Position numbers and translations under genes: made by a program
The notes under the pieces: model-generated
Database searches by the model: none
Seen by the model: only the letters and a program-made list of their open reading frames with translations
Told to the model about the DNA's origin: nothing
Assembly (NCBI GenBank): GCA_937907215.1
Contig: CALESG010000157.1
Span: 1-15,864 of the forward strand
DNA from: an uncultured Ruminococcus sp.
GTDB taxonomy: Bacteria > Bacillota > Clostridia > Oscillospirales > Ruminococcaceae
Length of the DNA stretch: 15,864 nucleotides
Direction of reading: 5' to 3'
Part shown: one piece after another, positions 15,150 to 15,864 of the stretch
How the letters are laid out: every line of letters begins with the position of its first letter
Position numbering within the stretch: position 1 is the stretch's first letter

Positions 15150-15248
15150 TTATTTAACATTAAAACAGCCTTGCATTCGTCCGAATCTAAAATTTCGCCT
15201 TACAAGTTTATCAAAATATAATTTCATAAAGTAATCATCATCTTTCAT
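15150..15248 (-). CDS. Possible 32-residue upstream ORF in the metY leader
   Basis: An ATG-to-TAA frame lies wholly inside the metY 5' leader. The peptide opens MKDDDYFMKLYFDKL, then has a basic-aromatic stretch VRRNFRFGR, and ends MQGCFNVK. It stops 57 nt before the metY ATG. No good Shine-Dalgarno precedes its first ATG, nor the internal ATG at 15227. A run of this length without a stop is not rare by chance in such DNA. The basic, aromatic composition and the near-terminal Cys next to a sulfur gene make it worth noting as a leader peptide or small protein. Confidence 0.3.
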   Translation of the reverse strand: MKDDDYFMKLYFDKLVRRNFRFGRMQGCFNVK

Positions 15249-15282
15249 TGATATTTACATACTTATCAAGTAGTTTAATATG

Positions 15283-15311
15283 ATTATAGCACGTTACTCC
15301 TACTTTGTCAA
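15283..15311 (-). promoter_or_regulatory. Perfect consensus sigma-A promoter for metY, with overlapping palindrome
   Basis: On the minus strand TTGACA (15306-15311) and TATAAT (15283-15288) are 17 bp apart. CCTA (15299-15302) and TAGG (15312-15315) form an inverted repeat with a 9-bp centre covering the -35 box, a plausible repressor site. The predicted start near 15276 leaves a leader of about 183 nt, in which I see no SAM-I or T-box signature; TACTT/AAGTA forms a short hairpin near its 5' end. Confidence 0.85.
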
Positions 15312-15341
15312 TAGGTAAATATAATTTTTTTCAATTTTTAT

Positions 15342-15376
15342 AAAAAAATGCCGCTGTACGTGCAAATACAGCGGCA
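15342..15376 (-). terminator. Intrinsic terminator of the right-edge dockerin gene
   Basis: In the minus direction TGCCGCTGTA and TACAGCGGCA (15349-15358 and 15367-15376) pair perfectly over 10 bp with an 8-nt loop, followed by seven U (15342-15348). It lies about 80 nt after the stop and just upstream of the metY promoter. The 78 nt between the stop and the terminator hold only a small GAAGC/GCTTC hairpin. Confidence 0.93.
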
Positions 15377-15454
15377 AATAAAAAGCAATTATATGGTGTG
15401 TGTTGATTTATTCGAAGCTTACGGCTTCATTTTCATTAAAACTTAAAACTTTAA

Positions 15455-15864
15455 TTACGCTTCAGGAAGTGAAGGAATAAAGTCTACGAGGTATCTCATA
15501 AGTGACATGAGGTCATCGCTGTTGATCTCATTGATATTAACGCTGCCATCGTCCTTACAAGTTGCATTTCTCATAGCCTGTGGGTTAAGTGTGATCTGAC
15601 CAAGCAGGTACTTGTTCAGGCAAATAATATCCTGTACGCCTACTCTGCCATCAAGGTTTGTATCACCAATAAGGTCATTCCATACTATGTCACCGCTAGT
15701 AGTTGTTGCTGTTGTAGTTGTTGTAGTTGTTGTACCACTACCTGATGTTGTTGTTCCAGTGCCAGATGTAGTTGTTGTAGTTGTAGTAGTTGTAGTAGTT
15801 GTAGTAATTGTTGTTGTAGTTGTTGTTTCAGTTGGAATGATAATGTTGATCACACCGGAAACAT
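15455..15864 (-). CDS. Dockerin-bearing protein with Thr-rich linker, 5'-truncated by window edge
   Basis: C-terminal part of a larger secreted, probably cellulosomal protein; the frame runs open through base 15864 (visible start ...VSGVINIIIP), so no start codon should be assigned inside the window. A linker of about 45 residues, mostly threonine with SGTGT and SGSGT interruptions, is followed by a type I dockerin. The first repeat is DTNLDGRVGVQD plus a helix (NKYLLGQ). The second, KDDGSVNINEINSDDLMSL, has extra residues and an atypical calcium loop before the RYLVDF helix. The catalytic or binding domains are outside the window, so its function is unknown. A strong terminator follows. Confidence 0.88.
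   Translation of the reverse strand, partial: VSGVINIIIPTETTTTTTITTTTTTTTTTTTTSGTGTTTSGSGTTTTTTTTATTTSGDIVWNDLIGDTNLDGRVGVQDIICLNKYLLGQITLNPQAMRNATCKDDGSVNINEINSDDLMSLMRYLVDFIPSLPEA
15704..15832 (-). repeat. Low-complexity ACW triplet tract encoding the Thr linker
   Basis: Repeated GTT/GTA triplets on the plus strand (ACA/ACT threonine codons on the minus strand), broken by short segments encoding Ser-Gly. Such tracts tend to expand or contract by replication slippage, so linker length probably varies between strains. Confidence 0.85.

Noticed and set aside
15094..15276. SAM-I riboswitch or T-box upstream of metY
   Set aside because: Neither the SAM-I core helices nor the T-box GGTGG-type sequence is present, and no leader terminator precedes metY.
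15704..15832. Repetitive tract that could be mistaken for a CRISPR or satellite array
   Set aside because: The repeat unit is a 3-6 bp codon tract in frame with a Thr-rich linker; there are no spacers.

Overview
This is an AT-rich chromosomal window from a Gram-positive anaerobe, most likely a cellulosome-forming Ruminococcus-like member of the Oscillospiraceae. The evidence is two secreted proteins ending in type I dockerins (a GH44 glucanase at 5538-7784 and a Thr-rich protein cut by the right edge), clostridial-type housekeeping genes, strong AGGAG ribosome binding sites and sigma-A promoters with extended -10 boxes. No phage, transposase, CRISPR array, tRNA or rRNA is visible. Most genes are housekeeping or metabolic; the less ordinary signals are in the non-coding parts.

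Left part (1-5395). A divergent promoter region near 1260-1375 separates two transcription units. On the minus strand are an inorganic pyrophosphatase (ppa) and a PRPP synthetase (prs, truncated at base 1). On the plus strand is a four-gene unit: uppP (undecaprenyl-diphosphate phosphatase), pncA (nicotinamidase), pncB (nicotinate phosphoribosyltransferase) and hisC (histidinol-phosphate aminotransferase). The two units fit together chemically. Prs makes PRPP, PncA and PncB use it to salvage NAD precursors, PncB releases PPi, and Ppa hydrolyses it. Histidine synthesis, served by HisC, also begins from PRPP.

Middle part (5396-9725). An 88-base structured intergenic element follows hisC and precedes a secreted GH44 beta-glucanase carrying a probable accessory module and a dockerin. 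A strong hairpin terminator separates this gene from convergent minus-strand mscL (mechanosensitive channel) and a membrane-anchored M15/VanY-type D,D-carboxypeptidase. Both of these act at the cell envelope, as does uppP.

Right part (9726-15864). Two plus-strand transporters each have their own promoter and terminator: an aspartate-alanine-exchanger-family protein lacking the usual RCK/TrkA-C domains, and a sodium:solute symporter. In both mRNAs the start codon lies in a predicted hairpin, and the first also has a longer structured leader. Next, on the minus strand, come metY (O-acetylhomoserine sulfhydrylase) and an Rrf2-family regulator, a pairing that suggests sulfur or cysteine control. 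metY has a consensus promoter, a leader of about 180 nt and a possible 32-codon upstream ORF. The window ends inside a dockerin protein with a long threonine-rich linker, closed by a strong terminator.

I did not find a clearly new multi-gene system. The best candidates for undescribed biology are cis-acting RNA or DNA elements: the two transporter start-codon hairpins, the 5395-5482 element and the metY leader.
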